Part shown: positions 1 through 10,559 of the stretch, in pieces
Numbering within the stretch: position 1 is the stretch's first letter
Layout of the letters: the number at the start of each line of letters is the position of its first letter
Source of the DNA: Sinotaia quadrata
Taxonomy: Eukaryota; Mollusca; Gastropoda; Architaenioglossa; Viviparidae
Assembly: GCA_028829895.1 (NCBI GenBank)
Contig: CM054182.1
Coordinates: 90,730,546-90,794,545 of the forward strand
Direction of reading: 5' to 3'
Length of the DNA: 64,000 nucleotides
Notes under the pieces: generated by a model
Told to the model about the DNA's origin: nothing
The model's input: the letters and a program-made list of their open reading frames with translations, nothing else
The model's database searches: none
Program-made: the position numbers and the translations under genes

Positions 1-470
1 ATTGTAATTTTCATTTGTTCCCCCCATATTTGGTTTATTGTAATTGTCATTTGTTCCCCCACCATATTTGGTTTATTGTAATTGTCATTTGTTTCCCCCC
101 ACCATATTTGATTTATTGTAATTGTCATTTGTTCCTCCCATATTTGCTTTATTGTAATTGTCATTTGTTCCCCCACCATATTTGGTTTATTGTAATTTTC
201 ATTTGTTTCCCCCCACCATATTTGGCTTATTGTAATTGTCATTTGTTCCCCCCATATTTGGTTTATTGTAATTGTCATTTGTTCCCCCCATATTTGGTTT
301 ATTGTAATTGTCATTTGCCCCCCATATTTGGTTTATTTTAATTGTCATTTGTCCCCCCATATTTGGTTTATCGTAATTGTCATTTGTTTTATCCCCCCAT
401 ATTTGGTTTATTGTCATTGTCATTTGTTTTGTCCCCACAGTATTTGGTTTATTGCCATGTTCTCCACAAA
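1..470. repeat. Minisatellite, about 36-bp unit, about 13 copies
   Basis: The unit contains TTTATTGTAATTGTCATTTG followed by a C-run and CATATTTGG. Units differ mainly in C-run length (4 to 7) and in a CACC insertion. The array is already running at base 1, so it continues outside the window. Any reading frame here is a translation of the repeat. Confidence 0.95.
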
Positions 471-595
471 TTTGTTTATTGTTTCTTTCATCTGGCTGTT
501 TAAATATCAATGATTATCTTGCTAACTGCTTTAAGAAACGAGAATCACAGATTATTTTGACTCTGTTTCATTGCCTATGTCTGGTTGCTGCAGTC

Positions 596-605
596 TTTCT
601 CTCCA

Positions 606-657
<52 letters not shown>

Positions 658-852
658 CTTCTTTCTCTCTCCCTTTCTCTCTTTCCCTTTCTTTCTTTCT
701 CTCCCTTTCTTTCTTTCTCTCCCTTTCTTTCTTTCTCTCCCTTTCTTTCTCTCTCTCCTCCTTTCTTTCTCTCTCTTTCTTTCTCTCTCTTTCTCTCTCT
801 CTCTCCCCTTTCTTTCTCTCTCTCTTCCTTTCTTTCTCTCTCTCTCTCCCCA
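596..852. repeat. Homopyrimidine CT/CCTTT tract
   Basis: A pure CT run at about 607-655 passes into an 18-bp unit, CCCTTTCTTTCTTTCTCT, in about four copies, then into irregular CT-rich sequence. The plus strand is almost entirely pyrimidine for 250 bases. Such tracts can form triplex (H-) DNA; that is general knowledge, not something shown here. Confidence 0.97.
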
Positions 853-1200
853 CACCCCTTCTCTCTTACTTTCTAACGTTTGGATGCCATCCTACATTTC
901 ACAAAAAATATTCGTGAAGAAATTTTCCTAGTTTCTTGTGCCTTTTGAAATATTTCATGCAGCCAGAGACTGACACCCATCCTGCTGCCCCACGAGCAGA
1001 CTTGCAGTGACCTTTGCACCTTCAAGGGGATACATTCGTTGAAATCTTCATCATTTTGTGCAGTGACATGAGAGGGGTTTCCGTTTCAGTTTTTAACCCT
1101 GTTTCTTTCAGCCACCAATATTTTGACTGTCTTCATGATATTTTATCCGCTTGCTTCATAAATCGACCACGCAGAGGCTTCTGTGTTCAGCTGCCTGCAG
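853..1200. other. Single-copy spacer
   Basis: Non-repetitive sequence between the CT tract and the TC-bearing array. I see no domain-like frame, RNA gene or terminal repeat in it. Confidence 0.6.
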
Positions 1201-1202
1201 CT

Positions 1203-1536
1203 GCCCGGGAGCTGCTCTCGGCTATGTCTCCCTCTACACTAGTTGGTATATATTCAGATTTGTACTTCTTCTCTCTGCGTATGTCTCTCTCTACACTCGT
1301 TGGTATATATTCAGCTTTGTACTTCTTGTATGTCTCTCTCTCTACACTAGTTGGTATATATTCAGCTTTGTACTTCTTGTATGTCTCTCTCTACACTAGT
1401 TGGTATTTATTCAGCTTTGTACTTCTTCTGTGTATGTCTCTCTCTACACTAGCTGGTATACATTCAGCTTTGTACTTTTCTGTGTATGTCTCTCTCTACA
1501 CTAGCTGGTATACATTCAGCTTTGTACTTTTCTGTG

Positions 1537-1602
<66 letters not shown>

Positions 1603-1639
1603 CTAGCTGGTATACATTCAGCTTTGTACTTCTTCTGTG

Positions 1640-1725
<86 letters not shown>

Positions 1726-1745
1726 CTAGTTGGTATATATTCAAC
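1203..1745. repeat. Minisatellite (49-57 bp) with embedded TC microsatellites
   Basis: Eight units of the type TCTACACTAGTTGGTATATA then TTCAGCTTTGTACTTCT. The first six starts (about 1233, 1290, 1341, 1390, 1443, 1495) are 49-57 bp apart. The last two units are preceded by long pure TC runs at about 1541-1600 and 1644-1722, exactly where the other units carry only a short TCTCTCTC junction. Confidence 0.95.
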
Positions 1746-2161
1746 TTTGTACTGCATCTCTCTGTGGCTCTTCCTTGTCGTTACACCAGACTTATGAATG
1801 AAGGTCAATGACCTTTTATTCAATTACTTCTCTGGTCTTCCATCTTGGAGATTCACAATCATGCTTACATTTCCTTGGGAGTTGGAGAGTCTTGTAAATT
1901 TATTTTTATCATCACATCGCATCATACCATCCCAACCACCACCATTACCGCACTCATCATTACTACATTGAAATAATCATGTTGAAAAGTCATCATTCAA
2001 AATATTTTTATTAAAATAACCATTTTAGTCTCATTGTTGTTTTTCATTAAAAGGGCCGCGCATTTGATACTAGCAACAATCTTTTAATAACAGTAGATTT
2101 CGAAGGAACAAACATAAAACTAACCACAGGACTAGAGCAGGCCCAATAGGTACATTAGATC

Positions 2162-2335
2162 GCTCTCGTAGAAAGGCTGCTATTTATAGGTAAGAGTTGT
2201 CAACACGCTACTAACAAGCATTGAAGTGCACCGTTGTATAAAGGCTCTCGTAGAAAGGCTGCTATTTATAGGTAAGAGTTGTCAACACGCTACTAACAAG
2301 CATTGAAGTGCACCGTTGTATAAAGGCTCTCGTGC
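2162..2335. repeat. 82-bp tandem duplication
   Basis: Two essentially identical 82-bp copies begin at 2162 and 2244, followed by the first few bases of a third (GGCTCTCGTG) at 2325. The near-perfect identity implies a recent duplication. Confidence 0.95.
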
Positions 2336-2741
2336 ACTCAATGGAGTTTTGTCTTCAATTATAGCATTTTGCAATTATTCAAATTGAAACTAAATGGTTG
2401 CTATATTCAGCGTGAAAAAGAAGAAACGAGAGATCGTCAAGCCCACACCATTTTGTGGCAGTCTGTTGATCTGAGGTTAAAAAAACGTTTCGAATCCGCT
2501 TTGTCGTAAATTGAAAACTAACGGCAACAGCATCAACAAAAATTTCTTTTAAGAATACAACTCTTGTGTCTTTAAATAAACGGGTCAATAGCAGTTTGAA
2601 AACACGAACTATGCTCAGGCACAGCGGGAATAGAATAAGTATTTTTAGATTCTATCACTAATACCTGGTAAGTCAATCCTTCGTGACAGAAGAATATTAA
2701 TGGGATAAAAGGTTGAATTGTTCTTTTGTTTGTTTCTTTAC

Positions 2742-2851
2742 ATAAATCAATTTCCACTTTTCTATTCTGATAGGAAGGGATATAATCAGCCATTATAAAA
2801 TCAAAATCCACATACCGCCCACTGTTCCCATTGTCTTGAAATGTGTATGCC
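2742..2851 (-). CDS. Possible internal exon, unknown receptor-like protein
   Basis: On the minus strand an open stretch of about 110 bases lies between a plausible acceptor (pyrimidine-containing, ending TTTAG, at 2852-2853) and a plausible donor (GTAAAG, 2741-2736). It encodes a non-repetitive, codon-like segment including NGNSGRYVDFDFIMADYIP. The pattern (D)NGxxxxY...D-Y-x-P loosely recalls the extracellular ligand-binding domain of ANF-receptor/class C receptor families, but I cannot confirm this. No partner exon is visible in the window. The frame remains open on both sides, so the exon limits rest only on the splice-like motifs. A chance ORF is the main alternative. Confidence 0.22.
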
Positions 2852-3717
2852 CTAAAGCGCAAAGCTTGAAACATTGCATGAAGATCCAATTATTTGTTGT
2901 CATTTGGAAGAATTTACCTTATGCTGCAGAATAATGCAAGGAGGATTTCAGTACTTAGGAAAAATGTATTCTGGAAAGGACATGCGAACGAAAACAGACG
3001 CAAACATAACGACAGTGTTCTCGTGGTTCAACCTTATGCTTGGTCCTTAAACGAATGAATGCTTTAGAGGCCAGAACACATTTCTGCAAGCGCAATAAAC
3101 TTTCCTTGTTTGTCTCTTACTAGACAAGCATATACTTCTGGAACTACAGCACTGCTTCAGAAAGGAATTTATTGCTCCTGGGGCAATGAACATCTTATTA
3201 CATTCTAAATAATATACCAAGACTGGAGCAAGGAATGCACTCCATGACCGGCGCATGAAATCTGTCGTTAATGAGGCAATCAGTCTACCACTATTGCATC
3301 AAAGAATGACCACTTGTAACAAGATATTTAATATTTATTCTAGCAAATAGTCTTGCATTACTGAAGCAAGGAATTTTCACTACTGCAGTCAGGAATCTGT
3401 TATTACTGTGGCAGGCAATCATCCACTATCGGAGCAAGGAATTTGTCGCTGTTCAAACAAGGACTCTTATCTGTTTCAAGGATTTGATTTAATTTGATAT
3501 CACTGCTTGGCGTCGTTCATACGTGCGCTAACGGATGTCATTGCTAAAGCAGACTGGAGTTAGAAACCAGTTTTTGATGGAGATCTGCCCATGATGGAGA
3601 AACTTAAAAATAATAGTATTATTTCTTGATCAAGTAAAACTATGCCTGCTATTTCATGAACCAGCCAGTAACTAGAAATAATTCACTGGTGGAACAATTG
3701 TTATCCACATATCTATC

Positions 3718-3870
3718 ATGGTAGACCATTTTATAGCCAGGTATCTCTCACTGGTGCACCATTTAGTAGCCAGACATCTATCATTGGTGGGCAATTTTAA
3801 AGGCAGACACCTATCATTGATGGACCATTTTGTAGCCAGATGTCTATCATTTATAGAAAATGTATACCCA
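3718..3870. repeat. 33-bp degenerate minisatellite, about 4.5 copies
   Basis: The unit is GACCATTTTGTAGCCAGAC then ATCTATCATTGGT. Because 33 is a multiple of three, short frames stay open on both strands; they are not taken as genes. Confidence 0.85.
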
Positions 3871-4439
3871 GGCATCTATCTCTTCCAAGAAGCAGAACAA
3901 TATTGCTGGTGAAGAAATGAAAATCTATGAGTCCATCACTGCTAGAAGAAATACGTTTTAAAAAATCCTAAGGCACAGCAGGAATCCACTTTTGTCAGAA
4001 CAAGACCTTAGGAACTGAACACTAGCGGAGCAAGTTGACAAATAGTTACCATCAGTAGAAATCTCACCACTAGCAGGAAATCAGTCTTTGCAAGAGAAAA
4101 CGAGAGGAAACACAACAATCAATGCCTGAAAAAGGAATCGTGCAGTCACTGCAGGAACAAGATGGAGCAAGGAATCAGTTAATACTGAAGCTATCTGTAG
4201 CAAAAGAATCAGTCAATACTGGAACTATCTAGAGCAATGAAATCAGTCAATATTGGATCTATCTGGAGTAAAAGAACAATTACAGCAAGAGCAAAACGAA
4301 GTCGGTTACCAGCACAACAAAGAAACAGCTGAAGCAATGAACCATGCGGCCAATACCGAGCAGGAGTAATGCTTGTGTCATAGAGCTGTTTGGGGTAAGG
4401 AACCAGTCATTTCTGGAGCAATCTGGATTAAGGAACAGT

Positions 4440-4800
4440 CACTAACCTGGAGCAAAGATAGAATAAGGAACCAATCACTACTGGGGTAAATTGGAATGAG
4501 GAATCAATCACTACTGAGGTAAATTGGAATGAGGAATCAATCACTACTGAGGTAAATTGGAATGAGGAATTAACCACTACTGAGGTAAATTGGAATGAGG
4601 AATCAATCACTACTGAGGTAAATTGGAATGAAGAATCAATCACTACTGAGGTAAATTGGAATGAGGAATGAATCACTACTGAGGTAAATTGGAATGAGGA
4701 ATCAATCACTACTGAGGTAAATTGGAATGAGGTATCAATCACTACTGAGGTAAATTGGAATGAGGAATCAATCACTACTGAGGCAAACTGAAGCGAGGTA
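4440..4800. repeat. 33-bp minisatellite, about 10-11 copies
   Basis: The unit is AATCAATCACTACTGAGG then TAAATTGGAATGAGG, with exact 33-base spacing (for example 4501, 4534). Variant units carry TAACCACTAC or GAAGAATCA. It encodes an 11-residue periodic frame on the minus strand (SSFQFTSVVID), an effect of the unit length. Confidence 0.97.
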
Positions 4801-4825
4801 TCAGTCATCTCCGGGGTAAGCTGGA

Positions 4826-5165
4826 GCAAGGAATCAGTCACTTCCGGGACACGATTCATACTAAAAGCCCATCATGAATGAAAGAACGATCAGTCGCTAC
4901 TAGAGCAAGGAATCAGTCACTTCCGGGACACGATTCATAGTAAAAGCCCATCATGAATGAAACAACGATCAGTCGCTACTGGAGAAAGGAATCAGTCACT
5001 TCCGGGACACGATTCATAGTAAAAGCCCATCATGAATGAAAGAACGATCAGTCGCTACTAGAGCAAGGAATCAGTCACTTCCGGGACACGATTCATAGTA
5101 AAAGCCCATCACGAATTAAACAACGATCAGTCACTACTGGAGCAAGGAATCAGTCACTTCCGGGC
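4826..5165. repeat. 79-bp minisatellite, about 4.3 copies
   Basis: GAATCAGTCACTTCCGGGA recurs at 4831, 4910, 4989, 5068 and 5147, exactly 79 bases apart. Each unit also holds ATTCATAGTAAAAGCCCATC. The ends of the unit consist of the GAGCAAGGAATCAGTCA monomer of the surrounding ancient satellite. Confidence 0.97.
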
Positions 5166-5269
5166 TAAGCTCTAAGGAACCATCACAACTGGATCATGGA
5201 TCAATCACTACCGGAGCACGGAACCAGTTACTGCCAAGCAAGCTAGTACAAGAAATCATGCAATTACTC

Positions 5270-5412
5270 TTGGATCAAGGAAAGTCAACGCTAGAGCAAG
5301 TATTAAGTCAGTCGCTGTCCAAGGAAGGAAAGTCCACGCTAGAGCAAGTATTAAGTCAATCGCTGTCCAAGGAAATAATGTCAAAGCTAGAGCAAGAAAT
5401 TATGCAGTCACT
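5270..5412. repeat. 48-bp minisatellite, about 3 copies
   Basis: GTCAACGCTAGAGCAAG and close variants start at 5284, 5332 and 5380, an exact 48-base period. The array lies at the distal end of the ancient satellite field and carries its GAGCAAG core. 48 is a multiple of three, which keeps a plus-strand frame open. Confidence 0.9.
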
Positions 5413-5989
5413 ATCGGAATTAGTAGGAGAAAGAATCAACCCCTGCCGAAGCAAACTGGAGCTATTCTCAGTTGGAGCAAGGAATTATACATTACCTGGA
5501 ATGTCTCCACACAAGAGCAGAAAGGGATCTCACTGCAGGAACATGGAGAAACCAGAAACATGGACTAACGAAACATTAGCCATTGTCACTCCTCTCTTTC
5601 CTACTGGCTACAATTCGAAATAAGTCATCGCAGAATGTTCAATCGCAAGCGGCGCATATTTCGTTGCTGATACGCCTGACAAAAGTCGAAAGTAAAATTA
5701 TCGATTACAAAAATAATAATACCTGGGTGAATATAATTAGACTAGAGACTGAATAGCATAGGATGAATAAAACCAAAGTACGCAAAGTACGGGCTACCCT
5801 GAGAATAGACTAGTGAGAGAAGAGAGAGAGAGAGAGGGTGGAAGTGTGTTGTATTCAAGTGCGTCTTTGTTCACGTGTTTGTTTGAATATGTATGTATGA
5901 GAGTGTGAATAGTCTTTATGTTAGTGAGAGAAAGATGTGTGCTATGTGCGTGCCTGCTTCTTTGTGTATGCATATGCTTGTGTACATGT

Positions 5990-5990
<1 letters not shown>

Positions 5991-6057
<67 letters not shown>
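5991..6057. repeat. Compound (GT)n(GA)n microsatellite
   Basis: A pure GT run of about 40 bases passes directly into GA for about 27 bases. A shorter GA tract is at about 5817-5837. Confidence 0.97.
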
Positions 6058-6061
<4 letters not shown>

Positions 6062-6089
6062 AGCGTGTCGAGAATACTCTTTTCACCAG

Positions 6090-6440
6090 TGGATCAATTG
6101 TACTAAAATGATGAACATTGATTTAAATTATTTAATGGGATTGTTTTCTACAAATAATAGGTTGTTAACCTTACGTCACAATTGTACTAAAGTGTTGAAC
6201 ATTGATTTACATTATTTAATGGGATTGTTTTCTACAAATAATAGGTTGTTAACCTTACGTCACAATTGTACTAAAGTGTTGAACATTGATTTACATTATT
6301 TAATGGGATTGTTTTCTACAAATAATAGGTTGTTAACCTTACGTCACAATTGTACTAAAGTGTTGAACATTGAGTTACACTATTTAATATGATTGTTTTC
6401 TACACGAATAAGTTATTAACCGCATGTCACAATTTTAACC
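6090..6440. repeat. 84-bp minisatellite, about 4 copies
   Basis: GAACATTGATTTA recurs at 6113, 6197, 6281 and 6365 (84-base steps). The last unit is more diverged. 84 bases equal 28 codons, so the plus strand shows a repeating 28-residue frame that I regard as an artefact. Confidence 0.96.
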
Positions 6441-6529
6441 TATCTGAACTTGTCGGATTCCTAAACAAATGTGTCAATAAATTATGTTTGACTTTAAAAA
6501 AAATATTTAATGTAATTAACATGAAACGA

Positions 6530-6533
<4 letters not shown>

Positions 6534-6609
<76 letters not shown>

Positions 6610-6632
6610 GATGATGATGATGATGATGATGA
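6534..6632. repeat. Compound (GA)n(GAT)n microsatellite
   Basis: About 70 bases of GA followed without interruption by nine GAT triplets. The minus strand would encode a His/Ser-Leu run of no significance. Confidence 0.98.
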
Positions 6633-6885
6633 TAAATTAGTATTTCAGATTTTGTCGCTTTAGTAGTTATTATTCGATTATGCAAAGAAATTGATAGCAG
6701 CTTCAAGAACCAATTAGTTCAGCCTACTAAACAATGCAACACACCTGTTACGATTTTGCTTTCACTGAAAGCCACGGAGCAGCTGTGACCGCCCACAGGC
6801 AAGTATTAAGAAATGACAGACATTCGAGTTTAATCCAGTCTACTCATAATGGTTTAACATTGCTGCAGTATGTGAATGTTAATAA

Positions 6886-6886
<1 letters not shown>

Positions 6887-6938
<52 letters not shown>

Positions 6939-6940
6939 AC

Positions 6941-6973
<33 letters not shown>
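6887..6973. repeat. Inverted tetranucleotide repeat (TCTA)n-(GATA)n
   Basis: About 50 bases of TCTA are followed, after ACA, by about 31 bases of the complementary GATA register. The two arms are self-complementary and could form a hairpin or cruciform. Confidence 0.97.
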
Positions 6974-7002
6974 TCAATTACATCAGAATTTTCCAATTCA
7001 AA

Positions 7003-8221
7003 TCTATGGCGGAGTAAATTTGCCTACGCCTATTTCTAGACTTAATTGTTATATAAATTGTTAAATTGTCAACTTGACCAGGCTTTAGGCACTCATTATC
7101 ATGGTAATTTTGTAAGTGTCAGGGTTGGAGTAAACAACTCGAGTTGAGAATATGCGAGAGAATTGCTGACGCTATCCAAACCAGTTCCAACTGGATGAGT
7201 AGTTTCTCTTGCTAATAGTTTCACACTTGTTCATATCAAATTCATCCAATGGGGGTGGACCGGAAGTTTTTTTTTGTTGAAGAAGCACTCCATTCTAATC
7301 ACCTTGAATTTGAACATAACTCGAGTCCTGTCATAAAGGAGAACGATAACTTATGTTAAGTTAACTTACTGATGAAGGAAGAATGGACTTAGAATATTTC
7401 ATGCATGTTTGTTATTGGTTTATGATTTGAATTGGAAAATTCTTATGTAATTGAACCATTATTTCTATGTTCATTAATTTGACTGTTACACTATACTTGT
7501 GAATTTTGACTGATGTTATATTTCGTATGCTGTGTGTTTATCGGACTAACGAAATTGTTGCAGGATTTGTAAGTTGAGGATGTTTGTAAGAGAGAAAGAA
7601 AGGAGTTCAGAGATGAAATATACCTGAAATTTAGTGCTGCCTTAATTTGTTTTTTTGCAGACCAGAGCAAGCCTTTTTGGGTTGTCACATCATGCTACAG
7701 TGACTTCTGTGCTCTACTAGATTACTTTGGTGTTTGGATCCATCATTGTCGTCAACGTATCAGTAAAACGCGTTGCTGCAAGTTGATTCCTGTGAATTCC
7801 GTTCAAGTGCCAATACGGTGGAAATTGTGGAATGAGTTTGGTCTCGAGAATTCACGAAGATTATTTTGAATGTTCCTCGTGGTGTGTTGAGTAAACGCGT
7901 GCAGAAAATCAAAAACATTCTTCTTGATGTGCGTGACAGTGCCTGTGAAATTCAGGACGATTCTCTAGAGCGTGCTTGGAGAGCAAGTCGAAAATCCTGG
8001 AACAGTTGTGTAACGTGTCTAGAAGGGGCAGGCACATGGACCATCGCCTACATATGAAAAGGTAGTAACACTTTGCAAAACGCGTGACTGTGAAACATGT
8101 GCCAGCGACAGCCGCCATCTTTGAACAGGTTCTGTGTATTGACTTAACTATTTCTCTAAAACTGCACTCTCATTTTCGTGATGATATCCGTGAACTTGAT
8201 TGAGTAATTATGTTAATTGAG
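7003..8221 (+). repeat. Dispersed 1.2-kb duplication, copy 1
   Basis: This block aligns by eye along its whole length with 42424-43582, same strand, at very roughly 75-80% identity. Shared landmarks, in order: GGAGTAAATTTG, TTGGAGTAAACAACTC, a GGATGAGTAG stretch, GTAATTGAACCATTATTTCT, TTGCAGGATTTGTAAGTTGA and GTGTCTAGAAGGGG. The short reading frame present in copy 2 is frameshifted and stopped here. No transposase-like frame or clear terminal repeat is visible. It could be a non-autonomous element or a duplicated gene 3' region. Confidence 0.85.
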
Positions 8222-8299
8222 TGAAGGACGATCTTCTCCTGCTCTCTTTGTTACACATTTTTTTTTGTAGGCGACAATCCATTCAGTATTTCTCTACCA

Positions 8300-8445
8300 C
8301 TTATTTACCATTACACCATGAGGAATATGACATGCCAACATATTTACCATTACACCATGAGGAATATGACATGCCAACATATTTACCATTACACCATGAG
8401 GAATATGACATGCCAACATATTTACCATTACACCCTGAGGGCTAT
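8300..8445. repeat. 39-bp minisatellite, about 3.7 copies
   Basis: The unit is CCAACATATTTACCATTACA then CCATGAGGAATATGACATG, with starts at 8335 and 8374. It sits just downstream of copy 1 of the 1.2-kb duplication. Confidence 0.96.
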
Positions 8446-8870
8446 TTCATTCTGAGACATAATAACCATTACATGAAGGAAATTGCTTCATGAAGTTTAT
8501 GACACCGTGACATGTTCACCATTATACCACGATGACTATTACTTCATGACAACCTATTCACCATTTCACCATGAGGCTATGATTCCCTGTTAATTATTTC
8601 ATATGAGAGAGATTATTTCCTATTCACTTCTACACTATGATGACTATAGCACTCACGTTGACACCATGAGACACTAAATATCGCATTGAGTATTACACTT
8701 TGACAGCTCTGACACCCTATTCACCATGGTGATAACCATGACATCATAACAACCTATCATTATGATACAATGTCAGCTATGATAACTATAATATTATGAC
8801 AACCTTGAGATCTTTCTACCATGACAGTTAGACACCATGACAACATACAGTGACTTCTACCACCAAAACA
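8446..8870. repeat. Degenerate ACCATGA-rich extension
   Basis: Words such as CACCATGA, ATGACAACCTATT and ACACCATGA recur irregularly every 15-40 bases. This looks like an old, decayed part of the adjacent 39-bp array. Confidence 0.55.
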
Positions 8871-9126
8871 CGAATATATGATTTTAGTGTATGCGCGAGT
8901 GTGTGTGTGTGTTTAGGGGGTAGAGGGGGTAATTTTTACCACTTCACATCATGATCAGGTTATTCAGTTCGCGTTGCTTTATCAGATAAATCAGATCAAT
9001 AGCCAACTTTTACAGATGTTTTCTTTCTTGATAATGGTAGCAGTGCAACGAAGGAAAACAGTCTAACATTTGATGCGTAGGTGTTTCAATATTGTGTGGG
9101 AGAGAGGGGTAATGTGTGAGAGTTTT

Positions 9127-9148
9127 GTGCGTGCGTGTGCGCGCGCGC

Positions 9149-9200
<52 letters not shown>
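9127..9200. repeat. (GT)n/(GC)n alternating tract
   Basis: Alternating purine-pyrimidine DNA: GTGCGTGC, then eight GC steps, then about 25 GT steps. This is the classic sequence class for left-handed Z-DNA. A shorter GT tract is at about 8898-8911. Confidence 0.97.
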
Positions 9201-9202
<2 letters not shown>

Positions 9203-9785
9203 CGTTCAGTGTGAGAAAGTCAGCGTATTCGTTCATATGTAGGCGTGTTGTAATGGCTGGTTGTTAATTCTCGACACGTGTAGGCCTACTTGAATTTAGT
9301 TCCACGAATTCCTAGCGGAACCTGACGCGGAGGTAGGCTGTTGAAATTTAGCACCCTCAGCAGTAAAGCTCTCTTCACAAATAAACTATTTAAAGCGTGG
9401 GAGTTGGCACAGTTAGGGAAAGTCTTTGACGTCTGTCGCAATATAATATATTTTAGTTTCTAAACAGTTGTGTCAACCCCCTTCCGTTTCGGAAGAAATT
9501 GGATCCAGTTTCTCGGAAATCAGCTCTTTTAAAGAATCGCTTCTTTAGAAAACATACAAGAAATCAAGCTAGAAGTTAGAACACGGATTGTCTAAGACTG
9601 GTGGTGTAGAGTATTTTCTCAAATGGCACAGTTTAAATGATAAAGTGGAAAAGGCTTGGCAGATTCAGTCACATTATACTTTATTGCCCTTGTCAGTTAA
9701 ATAAAATAAATATAGGTCAGTAGGCCAGAAACAGGGCTGTTAGTCAAGTGGATTGTTTTTTTTACATTTTATATGGATGTGTGTA
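9201..9785. other. Single-copy spacer
   Basis: AT-rich, non-repetitive sequence. No frame, RNA gene or element end recognised. Confidence 0.55.
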
Positions 9786-9787
9786 TC

Positions 9788-9885
9788 TCTCTATCCATCC
9801 ATCCATCCATCCATCCATGCATCCATCCATCCATCTATCTAATCTATCTATCTATCCGTCTGTCTGTCTATTTCTCTATCTATCT
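9788..9885. repeat. Compound (ATCC)n(ATCT)n(GTCT)n microsatellite
   Basis: About ten ATCC units with one GCAT interruption pass into ATCT and GTCT units. The succession suggests point mutation of the motif followed by expansion. Confidence 0.95.
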
Positions 9886-10559
9886 TTCCAAAGATATATT
9901 CGTCTAATAGTGAGGGACAATGAAGCAGAGAAAGGAAGAGGGATATAACGAGAATGAAGGAGAGACAGGGAGAGAAATAAAGAAAAGAGGCTTCCGATAA
10001 GCAGATCCAAGTCTAGACCACAGAAGAGGTCGCAATGACCTACCGAACTCACACGATCGGTCAGCTTTGCGTGCCAGTAAGTCAGACAGTCTTGACAACT
10101 ACAAAGGGGATGGTAGGTTGTTAATTATGACAAATGACAAAATCTTACAATGTTAAAGCACATATGTACAAAACATAAAAATTCACGCTTTTCTTTAGAA
10201 ATTAAAAATGGAGAACTTCTCATTGATATAAATAAGGGGTAAGTAAGAAGATTTATCTTAACGAAAAGCACGGAGAAAAGAAAAGATGAAGGTTGAAGAA
10301 AGTGATTGATTAGTGAAATGATTGATCGTTTTATTTTCATTCAGCTAGTTCCATTTAGAACGTGCTAACCTGAAATATACAAACATCAACCCAAAGTCAG
10401 GATAGGATTACTTGATAACATTATCGTCATTACAAAAGCTGTTGATAACTATTTCAACAGGATGATAACACTGCCTTCATTGCAAGCGTTGTCTGAAAAA
10501 CGTTTAACAGGATAACATAACATAATTCTACAGGTTGTGCGCCCAAAAGCTTGGTCCGC

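Larger units (their letters stand above)
3050..5530. repeat. Ancient degenerate satellite field, about 30-33-bp monomer
   Basis: Words such as GAGCAAGGAATCAGTCACTA recur every 25-40 bases over about 2.5 kb with heavy divergence, for example near 3370, 3430, 4160, 4205, 4830 and 5145. Several regular arrays of different unit lengths sit within this field and share its vocabulary. This indicates an old array with younger local re-amplifications. Confidence 0.75.

Noticed and set aside
4428..4859. 143-codon minus-strand frame with SSFQFTSVVID repeats
   Set aside because: Fully explained by a 33-bp stop-free tandem unit; similar units with substitutions show no codon-position bias that I could see.
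6108..6392. 94-codon plus-strand frame with 28-residue repeats
   Set aside because: Translation of the 84-bp minisatellite (84 = 28 codons).
7550..7580. Micro-exon between TTGCAG and GTAAGT, conserved in both duplication copies
   Set aside because: It would be only 5 bases long; the match is adequately explained by the duplication itself.
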